63,692 nucleotides of DNA from positions 1 through 63,692 of the forward strand of contig DASVAA010000002.1 in NCBI GenBank assembly GCA_036376595.1, in the 5' to 3' direction. This stretch comes from SMAG-U1939 sp036376595 (GTDB lineage: Bacteria; Chloroflexota; Ktedonobacteria; Ktedonobacterales; JADMIN01). A program made the position numbers and the translations under genes. A model generated the notes under the pieces. It did no database searches. It saw only the letters and a program-made list of their open reading frames with translations, and was not told the origin of the DNA. How positions within the stretch are numbered: position 1 is the first letter of the stretch; every line of letters starts with the position of its first letter. This document shows positions 48,968 through 57,040 of this stretch, piece by piece.

Positions 48968-51964
48968 ATGGCAGAGAATCGTCTTGAGCAGGTGTACCAC
49001 CTGGGCCAAAGCATCTGGTACGACAACATCCGCCGTGGCCTCATTACCTCCGGCGACCTCCAGAAGCTGATCGACGACGATGCGGTGGTCGGCGTGACCT
49101 CCAACCCCACGATCTTCGAGAAGGCGATCGACGGCAGCACCGATTACGACGAGGCCATCAAGCAGCTCATCTCGCAAGGCACGACCGGCACGCAGCAGAT
49201 CGTCGAGGCCCTGATGATCCAGGATATCCAGATGGCCGCCGACGTCTTCCGCCCAATCTACGACCGCACCCAGCACGCCGACGGCTACGTCAGCATCGAG
49301 GTCTCGCCCACGCTCGCCAACGACACGCAGAAGACAATTGCCGAGGCGCGCCGGCTCTTCAAGGCTGTGGGCCGCCCCAACGTGATGGTCAAGATTCCGG
49401 CCACCGAGGAGGGGTTGCCGGCCATCGAGCAGATGATCTACGAGGGCGTCAACATCAACGTCACCCTGATCTTCGCCCTCGACCGCTACGAGGCCGTCGC
49501 CGAGGCGTTCATCCGCGGGCTGGAGCACCGCCGCCGCGAGGATCAGCCGGTCGAGGACATCGCCTCGGTCGCCAGCTTCTTCGTCAGTCGCGTGGATACG
49601 CTGGTAGACAAACTGCTAGATCAAAAGATTGCCGCTACCGACGACGAGACGAAGAAGGGCGTGCTCCAATCGCTGCAGGGCAAGGCGGCGATCGCCAACG
49701 CGCGCCTGGCGTATCAGACGTATCGCGACATCTTCCATGGCGACCGGTTTGCGGCGCTGCGCATCGAGAACGCCCAGCACCAGCGCTGCCTGTGGGCCAG
49801 CACCAGCACCAAGAATCCCGCCTATCCCGATACCTACTATGTCGAGGCGCTGATAGGGCCTGAGACCGTGGATACCCTGCCACCGCAGACCATCGTCGCC
49901 TTCCAGGATCACGGTGTTGCCAAGGACACCCTCAGCGACGACATTCCCGGCATGCGCGAGATCCTCGACCGGCTGGGCGACGTGGGCATCAGTATGGCCG
50001 AGGTGACACATCAGCTCGAAGTGGACGGCGTCCAGGCCTTCGCCGATTCGTACACCAAGCTGCTGGAAGCCACTCAGGGTAAGGTGGAGCGCCTGGCGCA
50101 GAAGACCGCCGCCGCCGCCGCCTCTGACACTGCGTCCTCCGCGGTTTCTTCCGCTCCCTCCGCCGCCGCCGCACCCAGCCTCGCCGACCGCATGTCGACG
50201 CAGCTCGGACCGCTCCAGCAAGCGGTGGACCAGACGCTGCGGCGCGCCGACGAGGAGCATTGGGCCAGGCGCATCTGGGAGAAGGACCCCACGCTATGGA
50301 AGCCCGCCGGAACCGACCAGAGCGAGATTACCGACCGTCTGGGCTGGCTGACGGTGGCCGAGCAGATGTGCGACATGCTGCCGCGGCTGCGCGACCTGCG
50401 CAACGACGTGAAGCAGGCCGGCTTTACGCACGCCATCCTGATGGGAATGGGTGGCAGCAGCCTCGCGCCCGAGGTGCTGATGCGCACCTTCGGCGCCGCC
50501 CCCGGCCAGCCGCAATTGATCGTGCTCGACACCACCGACCCGACGATGATCCTCGATGATGAGCACGCAGTGGACCTGCGCAAGACGATCTTCATTGTCG
50601 CCTCAAAGTCCGGCGGCACGCTCGAGACGCTGTCGCACTACCGCTACTTCAGCGCCAAGATGGAGGAGCTGGTGGGTGCCGCGGAGGCCGGCAAGCACTT
50701 TATCGCGATCACCGACCCCGGCACCAAGCTGGAGCAGCTCGCCAACGATCATGGCTTCCGCGCCATCTTCCGCAATCCGCCCGACATCGGCGGCCGTTAC
50801 TCGGCGCTCTCGTTCTTTGGGCTGGTGCCAGCGGCGATCATCGGCGTGGACGTGGAGAAGCTGCTCGACCGGGCGCAGACGATGCAACACGCCTGCCATG
50901 GCCACGTCACGACCTCCGACGCAGGGGCGCAGGCCCCAAGCGGCGGCACCGGATCTTCCGGTACAGCGGCACGTGAGAATCCGGGGCTGGACCTGGGCGC
51001 GATCATGGGCACACTCGCCAACATGGGCCGCGACAAGGTGACGCTGGTGCTCTCGCCGCCGATCGATACCTTCGGCTACTGGATCGAGCAGCTCATTGCC
51101 GAAAGCACCGGCAAGGAGGGCAAGGGCATCCTGCCGGTGGAGAGCGAGGCGCTGGGCACGCCGGTGGTCTACGGCGACGACCGGCTCTTCGTCTACCTGC
51201 GCACCGACCAGGGCTTTGATAACGTACAGGATACGCAGGTGGAGGCGCTGGAGCGCGCGGGTCAGCCGGTGGTGCGCATCGCGCTGCGCGACCCCTACGA
51301 TCTGGGGATGGAGTTCTTCCGCTGGGAGTTCGCCGTCGCCGTCGCCGGCATCTTGCTGGGCATCAACGCCTTCAACCAGCCCAACGTGCAGGAGGCCAAG
51401 GACAACACCAACCAAATCCTGGCGGAGTACGCCACGACGCACGAGCTGCCGCAGCCGCAGCCGATCCTGCGCACCGAGCACGTCGCCATCGTGGCCGACG
51501 AGCAGCAGGCGCAGCGCCTGGTGGATGCGGTGTCGCTGCAGGCGGCGCTCGAAGCGTATTTTGCTGAGGTGCGGCCCGGCGATTACGTAGCGATCATGGC
51601 GTTCATCACCAAGACCAACGAGGTTGACGACCAGCTCGAAGCGATCCGCTACCGCCTGCGCGACCTGACCAAAGCGGCGACGACGCTGGGCTACGGTCCG
51701 CGCTTCCAGCACTCGACGGGGCAGCTCCACAAGGGCGGCGCCAACACCGGCGTCTTCGTGCAGATCGTCGGCGAGGACGTGGTAGACGCGGCAATCCCCG
51801 GCGAGCCGTATACCTTCGGCGTGCTGCGCCAGGCCCAGGCGCTGGGTGATCTGCGCTCGCTGGAGGCCCACGGGCGCCGCGCGATCCGCCTGGCGCTCGG
51901 CACCGACGTGCGCGCCGGGCTGGCCGAGATCCAGCGCGCGCTCGACGCCGCCAAGGTCGCGTAA
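48968..51964 (+). CDS. tal-pgi: Bifunctional transaldolase / glucose-6-phosphate isomerase
   Basis: A 998-residue fusion. The transaldolase half (about 1-370) starts MAENRLEQVYHLGQSIWYDN and includes GVTSNPTIFEKAI, NVMVKIPATEEGLPAIEQM (Schiff-base Lys) and GVNINVTLIFALDRYEAV. The isomerase half (about 410-998) has ILMGMGGSSLAPEVLMRTFG and IVASKSGGTLETLSHYRYF. It links the pentose pathway to glycolysis in one chain. Residues 387-398 (SDTASSAVSSAP) in the linker come from family B DNA. A second low-complexity insert near 650 (AQAPSGGTGSSGTAAREN) lies in the isomerase. GGGGAGGACC precedes the ATG. Confidence 0.93.
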   Translation: MAENRLEQVYHLGQSIWYDNIRRGLITSGDLQKLIDDDAVVGVTSNPTIFEKAIDGSTDYDEAIKQLISQGTTGTQQIVEALMIQDIQMAADVFRPIYDRTQHADGYVSIEVSPTLANDTQKTIAEARRLFKAVGRPNVMVKIPATEEGLPAIEQMIYEGVNINVTLIFALDRYEAVAEAFIRGLEHRRREDQPVEDIASVASFFVSRVDTLVDKLLDQKIAATDDETKKGVLQSLQGKAAIANARLAYQTYRDIFHGDRFAALRIENAQHQRCLWASTSTKNPAYPDTYYVEALIGPETVDTLPPQTIVAFQDHGVAKDTLSDDIPGMREILDRLGDVGISMAEVTHQLEVDGVQAFADSYTKLLEATQGKVERLAQKTAAAAASDTASSAVSSAPSAAAAPSLADRMSTQLGPLQQAVDQTLRRADEEHWARRIWEKDPTLWKPAGTDQSEITDRLGWLTVAEQMCDMLPRLRDLRNDVKQAGFTHAILMGMGGSSLAPEVLMRTFGAAPGQPQLIVLDTTDPTMILDDEHAVDLRKTIFIVASKSGGTLETLSHYRYFSAKMEELVGAAEAGKHFIAITDPGTKLEQLANDHGFRAIFRNPPDIGGRYSALSFFGLVPAAIIGVDVEKLLDRAQTMQHACHGHVTTSDAGAQAPSGGTGSSGTAARENPGLDLGAIMGTLANMGRDKVTLVLSPPIDTFGYWIEQLIAESTGKEGKGILPVESEALGTPVVYGDDRLFVYLRTDQGFDNVQDTQVEALERAGQPVVRIALRDPYDLGMEFFRWEFAVAVAGILLGINAFNQPNVQEAKDNTNQILAEYATTHELPQPQPILRTEHVAIVADEQQAQRLVDAVSLQAALEAYFAEVRPGDYVAIMAFITKTNEVDDQLEAIRYRLRDLTKAATTLGYGPRFQHSTGQLHKGGANTGVFVQIVGEDVVDAAIPGEPYTFGVLRQAQALGDLRSLEAHGRRAIRLALGTDVRAGLAEIQRALDAAKVA
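50125..50160 (-). repeat. Family B repeat, copy 6, in the tal-pgi linker
   Basis: ACTGCGTCCTCCGCGG and TTTCTTCC in the Ala/Ser linker of the fusion; short and diverged. Confidence 0.45.
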
Positions 51965-51965
51965 G

Positions 51966-52138
51966 ATACGAGAGAACGCGAAGAGCGCGAAGGGGAAAGC
52001 GGACAGAGAGCAGAGAGTAAGCGCAGAGGACGCAGAGAACGCAGAGGAGCAGACAGCAGAGCGCGTCCGCTCCGACACTTTGGGGTTCCTGCTTTCTCTG
52101 CTTCGTGTCCTTCGCGTGTTCTTCGCGTTTTCCGATTA
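51966..52138. repeat. Family B repeat, copy 7 (inverted halves)
   Basis: GAGAACGCGAAGAGCGCGAAGG (as two parts, 51970-51991) faces the pyrimidine form CTTCGCGTGTTCTTCGCG near 52110-52127, and GCAGAGGACGCAGAGAAC lies between. The two halves can pair, so the tal-pgi to gnd gap may form a long stem in mRNA. Confidence 0.65.
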
Positions 52139-52175
52139 CCCTAGATGTGCCGCATGGCAGATGGAGGAAACTGAT

Positions 52176-53138
52176 ATGGAGCTTGGAATCTATGGGCTGG
52201 GGCGCATGGGCGCCAACATGGTGCTGCGGCTGATCCGCGGCGGGCAGACGGTGGTCGCCGCCAATCGCAGCCCCGGCCCTGTGCATGAAGCCGCCGCGGC
52301 CGGCGCGATCCCCGCCTTCTCGCCTGAGGAGATGGTGCAGAAGATCACCGCCAGCCCCAAGATCGTCTGGACGATGGTGCCGGCGGGCGCGGTCACGGAT
52401 CAGACCATCGAACACCTGCTGACGCTGCTTCGGCCAGGTGACATCATCATTGACGGCGGCAACTCGAACTGGCACGACACCGTGCGCCACGCCGAGCAGG
52501 TCACCGCGAAAGGGCTGCACTTCCTCGACGTGGGCACCAGCGGCGGCATCTGGGGACTCAAAGAGGGCTACAGCCTGATGATCGGCGGCGAGAAGTCAGC
52601 CTTCGAGCATTGCGAGCCGATCTTCAAGGTGCTCGCCCCACCCGACGGCTACGGCTATATGGGGCCGAGCGGCTCCGGCCACTTCGTCAAGATGGTCCAC
52701 AACGGCATCGAATATGGCATGCTGCAGGCCTATGGCGAGGGCTTCGAGATCCTGGAGAAGTCGCAGTTCAACCTGGATATGCGCAACGTCGTACGCGTGT
52801 GGCAGCATGGCAGCGTCGTACGCTCGTGGCTGCTCGATCTGGCCGCGCTGGCCTTCGCCGAGGACCCCACGCTCGCCAACATCCGGGGCTACGTGGAAGA
52901 TTCGGGCGAGGGCCGCTGGACGGTGCAGGCGGCGATCGACGAGGACGTGCCCGCGCCGGTGATCACGCTCTCGCTGCTGATGCGCTTCGCCTCGCGTCAG
53001 GAGGAATCGTACTCGGCCAAGGTGATCGCCGCGCTGCGCAATCAGTTCGGCGGCCACGCGGTCAAGTTCGAGAGCGGCCAGCTCGGCGGCGTGAAGTACG
53101 AGCCGGGCGAGGGCGTCGGCCAGGGCGGCGCGTCATAA
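52176..53138 (+). CDS. gnd: 6-phosphogluconate dehydrogenase, decarboxylating (short, YqeC/GndA-like)
   Basis: A 320-residue protein with NAD(P) motif GIYGLGRMGANMVLRL, substrate motif DGGNSNWHDTVRHAEQ and the catalytic region DVGTSGGIWGLKEGYSLM. It makes ribulose 5-phosphate and CO2. The length is that of the YqeC group, not the 470-residue form. ATG at 52176 follows GGAGGAAACTG. Downstream, three family A units precede zwf. Confidence 0.93.
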   Translation: MELGIYGLGRMGANMVLRLIRGGQTVVAANRSPGPVHEAAAAGAIPAFSPEEMVQKITASPKIVWTMVPAGAVTDQTIEHLLTLLRPGDIIIDGGNSNWHDTVRHAEQVTAKGLHFLDVGTSGGIWGLKEGYSLMIGGEKSAFEHCEPIFKVLAPPDGYGYMGPSGSGHFVKMVHNGIEYGMLQAYGEGFEILEKSQFNLDMRNVVRVWQHGSVVRSWLLDLAALAFAEDPTLANIRGYVEDSGEGRWTVQAAIDEDVPAPVITLSLLMRFASRQEESYSAKVIAALRNQFGGHAVKFESGQLGGVKYEPGEGVGQGGAS

Positions 53139-53164
53139 TTGGAGAGATGGCTCGCGCCCAATTC

Positions 53165-53188
53165 GTAGGGGCGTCCGGCGGACGCCCG
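53165..53188 (-). repeat. Family A repeat, copy 10
   Basis: Perfect arms, spacer GGC; intergenic between gnd and zwf. Confidence 0.85.
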
Positions 53189-53219
53189 CTCTGTCGGACG
53201 AGCCGGCCGGCGTGGCCGC

Positions 53220-53259
53220 GTAGGGGCGTACGGTGGATGCCCTCAGGCGGATGCCCGCT
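53220..53259 (-). repeat. Family A repeat, copy 11, with a partial unit
   Basis: GGGCGTAC, GGT, GGATGCCC (pairing is imperfect) followed by a partial arm GCGGATGCCCG. Confidence 0.65.
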
Positions 53260-53285
53260 CGACCGGCATACGTCAACCGGACCGC

Positions 53286-53309
53286 GTAGGGGCGTACGGC
53301 GTGCGCCCA
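53286..53309 (-). repeat. Family A repeat, copy 12 (compensatory variant)
   Basis: GGGCGTAC, GGC, GTGCGCCC: the arm change C to A is matched by G to T on the other side, and one G-T wobble remains. Confidence 0.75.
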
Positions 53310-53328
53310 GCGGATGAGAGAGAGAGCT

Positions 53329-54882
53329 ATGGAGCTGCCATCCGATGCCCCCAACCCGTTGCGGGTGGGGATGCGTCACGCGCGCACCGTGCAGCCGTGT
53401 ATCCTGGTGATCTTCGGCGCCACCGGCGACCTCACACACCGCAAGCTGCTGCCGGCGCTCTACAATCTGGCGCTGGAGCACCCGCTGCCGCCGCAGTTCA
53501 CCGTGCTAGGCTGCGCGCGGCGCCCCTTTAGCGACGACGACTTTCGCCAGCAGGCGGAGGCCTCGGTCAACGAGTTCTCGCGCACGCAGCCGATCAACGC
53601 CGGCGTGTGGGAGAGCTTCAGCAAGGGGCTATTCTACCAGCAGGTGCGCTTCGACAACCTTGACGACTATAAGGCGCTGGCAGGGCGCCTCAGCCAGCTC
53701 AACGACGAGCGCGGCACGCAGGGCAACTACCTCTTCTACCTGGCGACGCCGCCGAGCTTCTACGCCACCATCGGCGACAACCTCAGCGCCGCCGGCCTGG
53801 GCGGTCACGAGCGCGACACGGCGCAGGGATGGTCGCGCATCATCGTCGAGAAACCCTTCGGCCACGATCTCCAGTCGGCGATGGCGCTCAATCGCGAGCT
53901 GAACAAGGGCTTCAGCGAGCGCCAGATCTACCGCATTGACCACTATCTGGGCAAAGAAACGGTCCAGAATATCATGGTGCTGCGCTTCGGCAACGGCATC
54001 TTCGAGCCGATCTGGAATCGCCGTTACGTGGACAACGTGCAGATCACGGTCGCTGAGAGCATCGGCGTCGGCGAGCGGGCGGACTACTACGAAGAGGCCG
54101 GAGCGCTGCGCGACATGGTGCAGAACCACATGATGCAGCTCCTGACCCTGGTGGCGATGGAGCCGCCGGTCAACTTCGACGCCGACGCCGTGCGCGACGA
54201 GAAGGTCAAGGTGCTGCGCGCCATCCCGCCGCTGATGGACGGCGAGATCGTCGAGGACACGGTGCGCGGGCAGTACGGGCCGGGCATGATCGGCGGCGAG
54301 GTGGTCAAGGGCTACTGCGAGGAGGACGGCGTCAAGTCGCATTCGCAGACCGAGACCTACGTCGCGCTGAAGCTGGCGATCGACAACTGGCGCTGGGCTG
54401 GCGTACCGTTTTACCTGCGGCACGGCAAGCGGCTCACCAAGCGTGTCACCGAAATCGCCATCCAGTTCAAGCGCCCGCCGTACCTGCTCTTCCGCGGCAC
54501 CGGCGCCGACCAGATGCAGCCCAATGTGCTCTCGCTGCGTATCCAGCCTAATGAGGGCATCTCGCTGCTCTTCGACGCCAAGGTGCCGGGGCAAGAGATG
54601 CGTCTGCGCAGCGTCAACATGGACTTCCTCTACGGCAGCTCGTTCGGCGTGGAGCCGCCGGAGGCCTACGAGCGGCTCCTGCTAGAGGCGATGCTGGGCG
54701 ACTCGACGCTGTTTACGCGCATTGACGAGACCGAGTACTCCTGGCGGCTGATCGATGCGATTGAGCGCGCCTGGTCGCGTATGCCGCCCTCGACGCTGTA
54801 TCAATACGAGCCAGGTACCTGGGGACCCAAAGAGGCCGATGCGCTGATCGAGCGCGACGGCAGGACGTGGAGACGGCTATGA
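53329..54882 (+). CDS. zwf: Glucose-6-phosphate 1-dehydrogenase
   Basis: A 517-residue protein with the NADP motif VIFGATGDLTHRKLLPALY, IIVEKPFGHDL, and the active-site signature YRIDHYLGKETVQNI. It commits glucose 6-phosphate to the pentose pathway, making NADPH. The start at 53329 is preferred to 53314 because GAGAGAGAG precedes it and homologues begin here. It ends in an ATGA overlap with opcA. Confidence 0.95.
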   Translation: MELPSDAPNPLRVGMRHARTVQPCILVIFGATGDLTHRKLLPALYNLALEHPLPPQFTVLGCARRPFSDDDFRQQAEASVNEFSRTQPINAGVWESFSKGLFYQQVRFDNLDDYKALAGRLSQLNDERGTQGNYLFYLATPPSFYATIGDNLSAAGLGGHERDTAQGWSRIIVEKPFGHDLQSAMALNRELNKGFSERQIYRIDHYLGKETVQNIMVLRFGNGIFEPIWNRRYVDNVQITVAESIGVGERADYYEEAGALRDMVQNHMMQLLTLVAMEPPVNFDADAVRDEKVKVLRAIPPLMDGEIVEDTVRGQYGPGMIGGEVVKGYCEEDGVKSHSQTETYVALKLAIDNWRWAGVPFYLRHGKRLTKRVTEIAIQFKRPPYLLFRGTGADQMQPNVLSLRIQPNEGISLLFDAKVPGQEMRLRSVNMDFLYGSSFGVEPPEAYERLLLEAMLGDSTLFTRIDETEYSWRLIDAIERAWSRMPPSTLYQYEPGTWGPKEADALIERDGRTWRRL

Positions 54883-56168
54883 GCAGTAGCGCCACACAGC
54901 CACAGTTTGCAGGGATGCGTCCCGTCGAGCTGGACACCATCGAGCAGCAGCTCGACGATCTCTGGCGCGAGACCAACGCAGGCGTCGCCGCGGGAGCGAG
55001 CGCTCCGGCTGCGCGCAACGCCGTGCTCACCCTCATCGCGGTGGCGCACAACCCCGACGAGGCGCGCGAGGTGCTCGACATCATCCACGGGCTGAGCGGC
55101 GCGCACCCCTCGCGGGCCATCGTCGTCGCCGCCGACGGCGTCGCGGGACCACCCACGCCGGGAACGCCGAGCGATGCCGAGAGCGCCACGCCGCCGGGCA
55201 TCCACGCCTACGTGGGCACCTTCGCCGGCCCGAACAACAGCTATGGCGAAGACATCCTGGTGACGGCGCGCGGCGAGGCGGCGCGCCACCTGCCGGGCGT
55301 CATCCTGCCACTGATCGTCACCGGCCTGCCCACGGTGCTGTGGTGGATCGGCGAGCCGCCGTGGGGCAGCGAGATGCTCGAAGCCCTCGTAGACGGCAGT
55401 GACCGCTTCATCGTAGACACCTCGGCGATGGCGCACCCGGAGCGCAGCATGCGCGCGCTCGAAGACCTCATGCGGCGCAAGGGTGCACGCACGGCGGTGG
55501 GCGATGTGAGCTGGACGGTGCAGGCGCCCTGGCGTGACATCGTAGCCCAGTTCTTCGATCCGCCCGACGTGCGCGTCTACCTCGACGATGTGGTGCGCGT
55601 GACGCTCGAATACGCCGCGGGCGACGAGGACGCGCCCGCGAACAGCAGCCAGTCGTATCTCTTCGCCGGCTGGCTTGCGTCGCGCCTGGGCTGGCGCATC
55701 AACCTCGCGCAGCCGGTGGGCGGCGCTGGCAGCCGCCAGCACTCACTGCGCGATGGGGCGGGACATGTCGTCACGCTGGAGATCAACGCGCGCTACGGCG
55801 TGCCGCTGATGACCACCCTCCTGGAGCAACACGGCCCAGTTGGGAGTGGCCAGGGGCAGAACTCCGATGGAGCCAGCCCAAACGCGGTCCGAACCGGTGC
55901 GCTGATGTCCGTCTACCTGGCGGCGCGCAACGGCACCCAGCTCGGCACCTTCGCCGTGGCGCGCGGCAGCGATCTGGCGCACGCGACCACCGCCGTTCAG
56001 GTGCCGGGGATCGCGCTGCCGAGCCAGACCGTCTATCTGCGCTCGCTCGGTGAGTATGAGCCGCTCGCCGACCAGCTCGCCGACCTGGGGCACGATCCGG
56101 TCTACGAGCAGGCGCTCGTCGCCGCCGCCCTGCTGATCGGCACCGGCGGCCGGAGGAGTACGCCATGA
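54879..56168 (+). CDS. opcA: Glucose-6-phosphate dehydrogenase assembly protein OpcA
   Basis: A 429-residue protein with the OpcA core: VLTLIAVAHNPDEAREV, HPSRAIVV and LPLIVTGLPTVLWW, then later RVYLDDVVRV. OpcA allosterically supports Zwf assembly and activity; it is mainly known from cyanobacteria and actinobacteria. It starts in an ATGA overlap with zwf and ends in one with pgl, so the three are translated together. Confidence 0.9.
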   Translation: MSSSATQPQFAGMRPVELDTIEQQLDDLWRETNAGVAAGASAPAARNAVLTLIAVAHNPDEAREVLDIIHGLSGAHPSRAIVVAADGVAGPPTPGTPSDAESATPPGIHAYVGTFAGPNNSYGEDILVTARGEAARHLPGVILPLIVTGLPTVLWWIGEPPWGSEMLEALVDGSDRFIVDTSAMAHPERSMRALEDLMRRKGARTAVGDVSWTVQAPWRDIVAQFFDPPDVRVYLDDVVRVTLEYAAGDEDAPANSSQSYLFAGWLASRLGWRINLAQPVGGAGSRQHSLRDGAGHVVTLEINARYGVPLMTTLLEQHGPVGSGQGQNSDGASPNAVRTGALMSVYLAARNGTQLGTFAVARGSDLAHATTAVQVPGIALPSQTVYLRSLGEYEPLADQLADLGHDPVYEQALVAAALLIGTGGRRSTP

Positions 56169-56953
56169 CCGCGCCCAGCCACGATTCCTCGCATCTGGTC
56201 ATCTCCGACGACCTCGCCAGCGTCGCGCGCGACGGCGCGGAGCTGTTCGTGCGGCTGGCACAAGCCGCGGCGCCGCGCGGGCGCTTCAGTGTGGCGCTTT
56301 CGGGCGGCAACACCCCGCGCGAGATGCACGCCCTGCTGACCCGCCCGCCCTACATCAGCCAGGTGGATTGGGCGATTGTGCAGTTCTACTGGGGCGACGA
56401 CCGCTGCGTGAACCCCGACGACCCGCAGAGCAACTACCACATGGCGCGTGAGACGCTGCTCGACGCCCTGCCCATCAGCCCATCGCAGGTCCATCGCATC
56501 CACACCGAGGAGCGCGACCCGGCCACCGCCGCCGCGCTCTACGCCGAGGAGCTGCGCCAGGACTTTCGCCTCGCGCCGAGCGATGGGCGTCCACCGGACG
56601 CCCCTACGCTGCCGCGCTTCGATCTGGTGTACCTGGGCATGGGCGACGATGGCCACACGCTCTCGCTCTTTCCGCATACGTCGGCGCTGGGCGAGAATGA
56701 CCGGCTGGTGGTAGCGAACGAGGTGCCCAAGCTGGGCATCAACCGCATCACGCTCACCGCGCCGGTGGTCAACAACGCCGCCGCCGCCGCCTTCCTGATC
56801 GCCGGACCCGACAAGGCCGCGGCGCTCGCCGCCGTGCTGCAGGGGCCGCGCGACCCCGACGAGTACCCGTCGCAGCTCATCCACCCGACCAACGGCGAGC
56901 TGTACTGGTACGTGGATCGCGCCGCCGCGGCACAGCTCGCGCATCCAGCCTAA
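56165..56953 (+). CDS. pgl: 6-phosphogluconolactonase, with family A insertion
   Basis: A 262-residue NagB/RpiA-fold protein: RFSVALSGGNTPREMHALL, WGDDRCVNPDDPQSNY, and LVYLGMGDDGHTLSLFPHT with the catalytic His-Asp region. It hydrolyses 6-phosphogluconolactone. Residues 141-148 (GRPPDAPT) come from a perfect family A unit, placed in a loop before the LPRFDLVYLGMG strand. The element does not remove any active-site residue. Confidence 0.93.
   Translation: MTAPSHDSSHLVISDDLASVARDGAELFVRLAQAAAPRGRFSVALSGGNTPREMHALLTRPPYISQVDWAIVQFYWGDDRCVNPDDPQSNYHMARETLLDALPISPSQVHRIHTEERDPATAAALYAEELRQDFRLAPSDGRPPDAPTLPRFDLVYLGMGDDGHTLSLFPHTSALGENDRLVVANEVPKLGINRITLTAPVVNNAAAAAFLIAGPDKAAALAAVLQGPRDPDEYPSQLIHPTNGELYWYVDRAAAAQLAHPA
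56585..56608 (+). repeat. Family A repeat, copy 13, in pgl
   Basis: Perfect 24-bp copy, read in frame as GRPPDAPT. Confidence 0.92.
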
Positions 56954-56965
56954 CGCCATCGCCGG

Positions 56966-57030
56966 CAAGAGAGGGGACGGAGCACGCGGAGTTCGCGGAG
57001 GCGCGCGGAGGACGCGGAGGAAAGAGTTCA
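56966..57030 (+). repeat. Family B repeat, copy 8
   Basis: GGAGCACGCGGAGTTCGCG and GGAGGACGCGGAGGAA between pgl and the IS110 transposase. Confidence 0.7.
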
Positions 57031-57040
57031 TATCCCGCTG

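Noticed and set aside
50603..52078. Long minus-strand frame (491 residues) opposite tal-pgi
   Set aside because: Antisense shadow; no domain, and the sense frame carries transaldolase and isomerase motifs.
53629..54594. Minus-strand frame of 321 residues opposite zwf
   Set aside because: Antisense shadow of a conserved gene.
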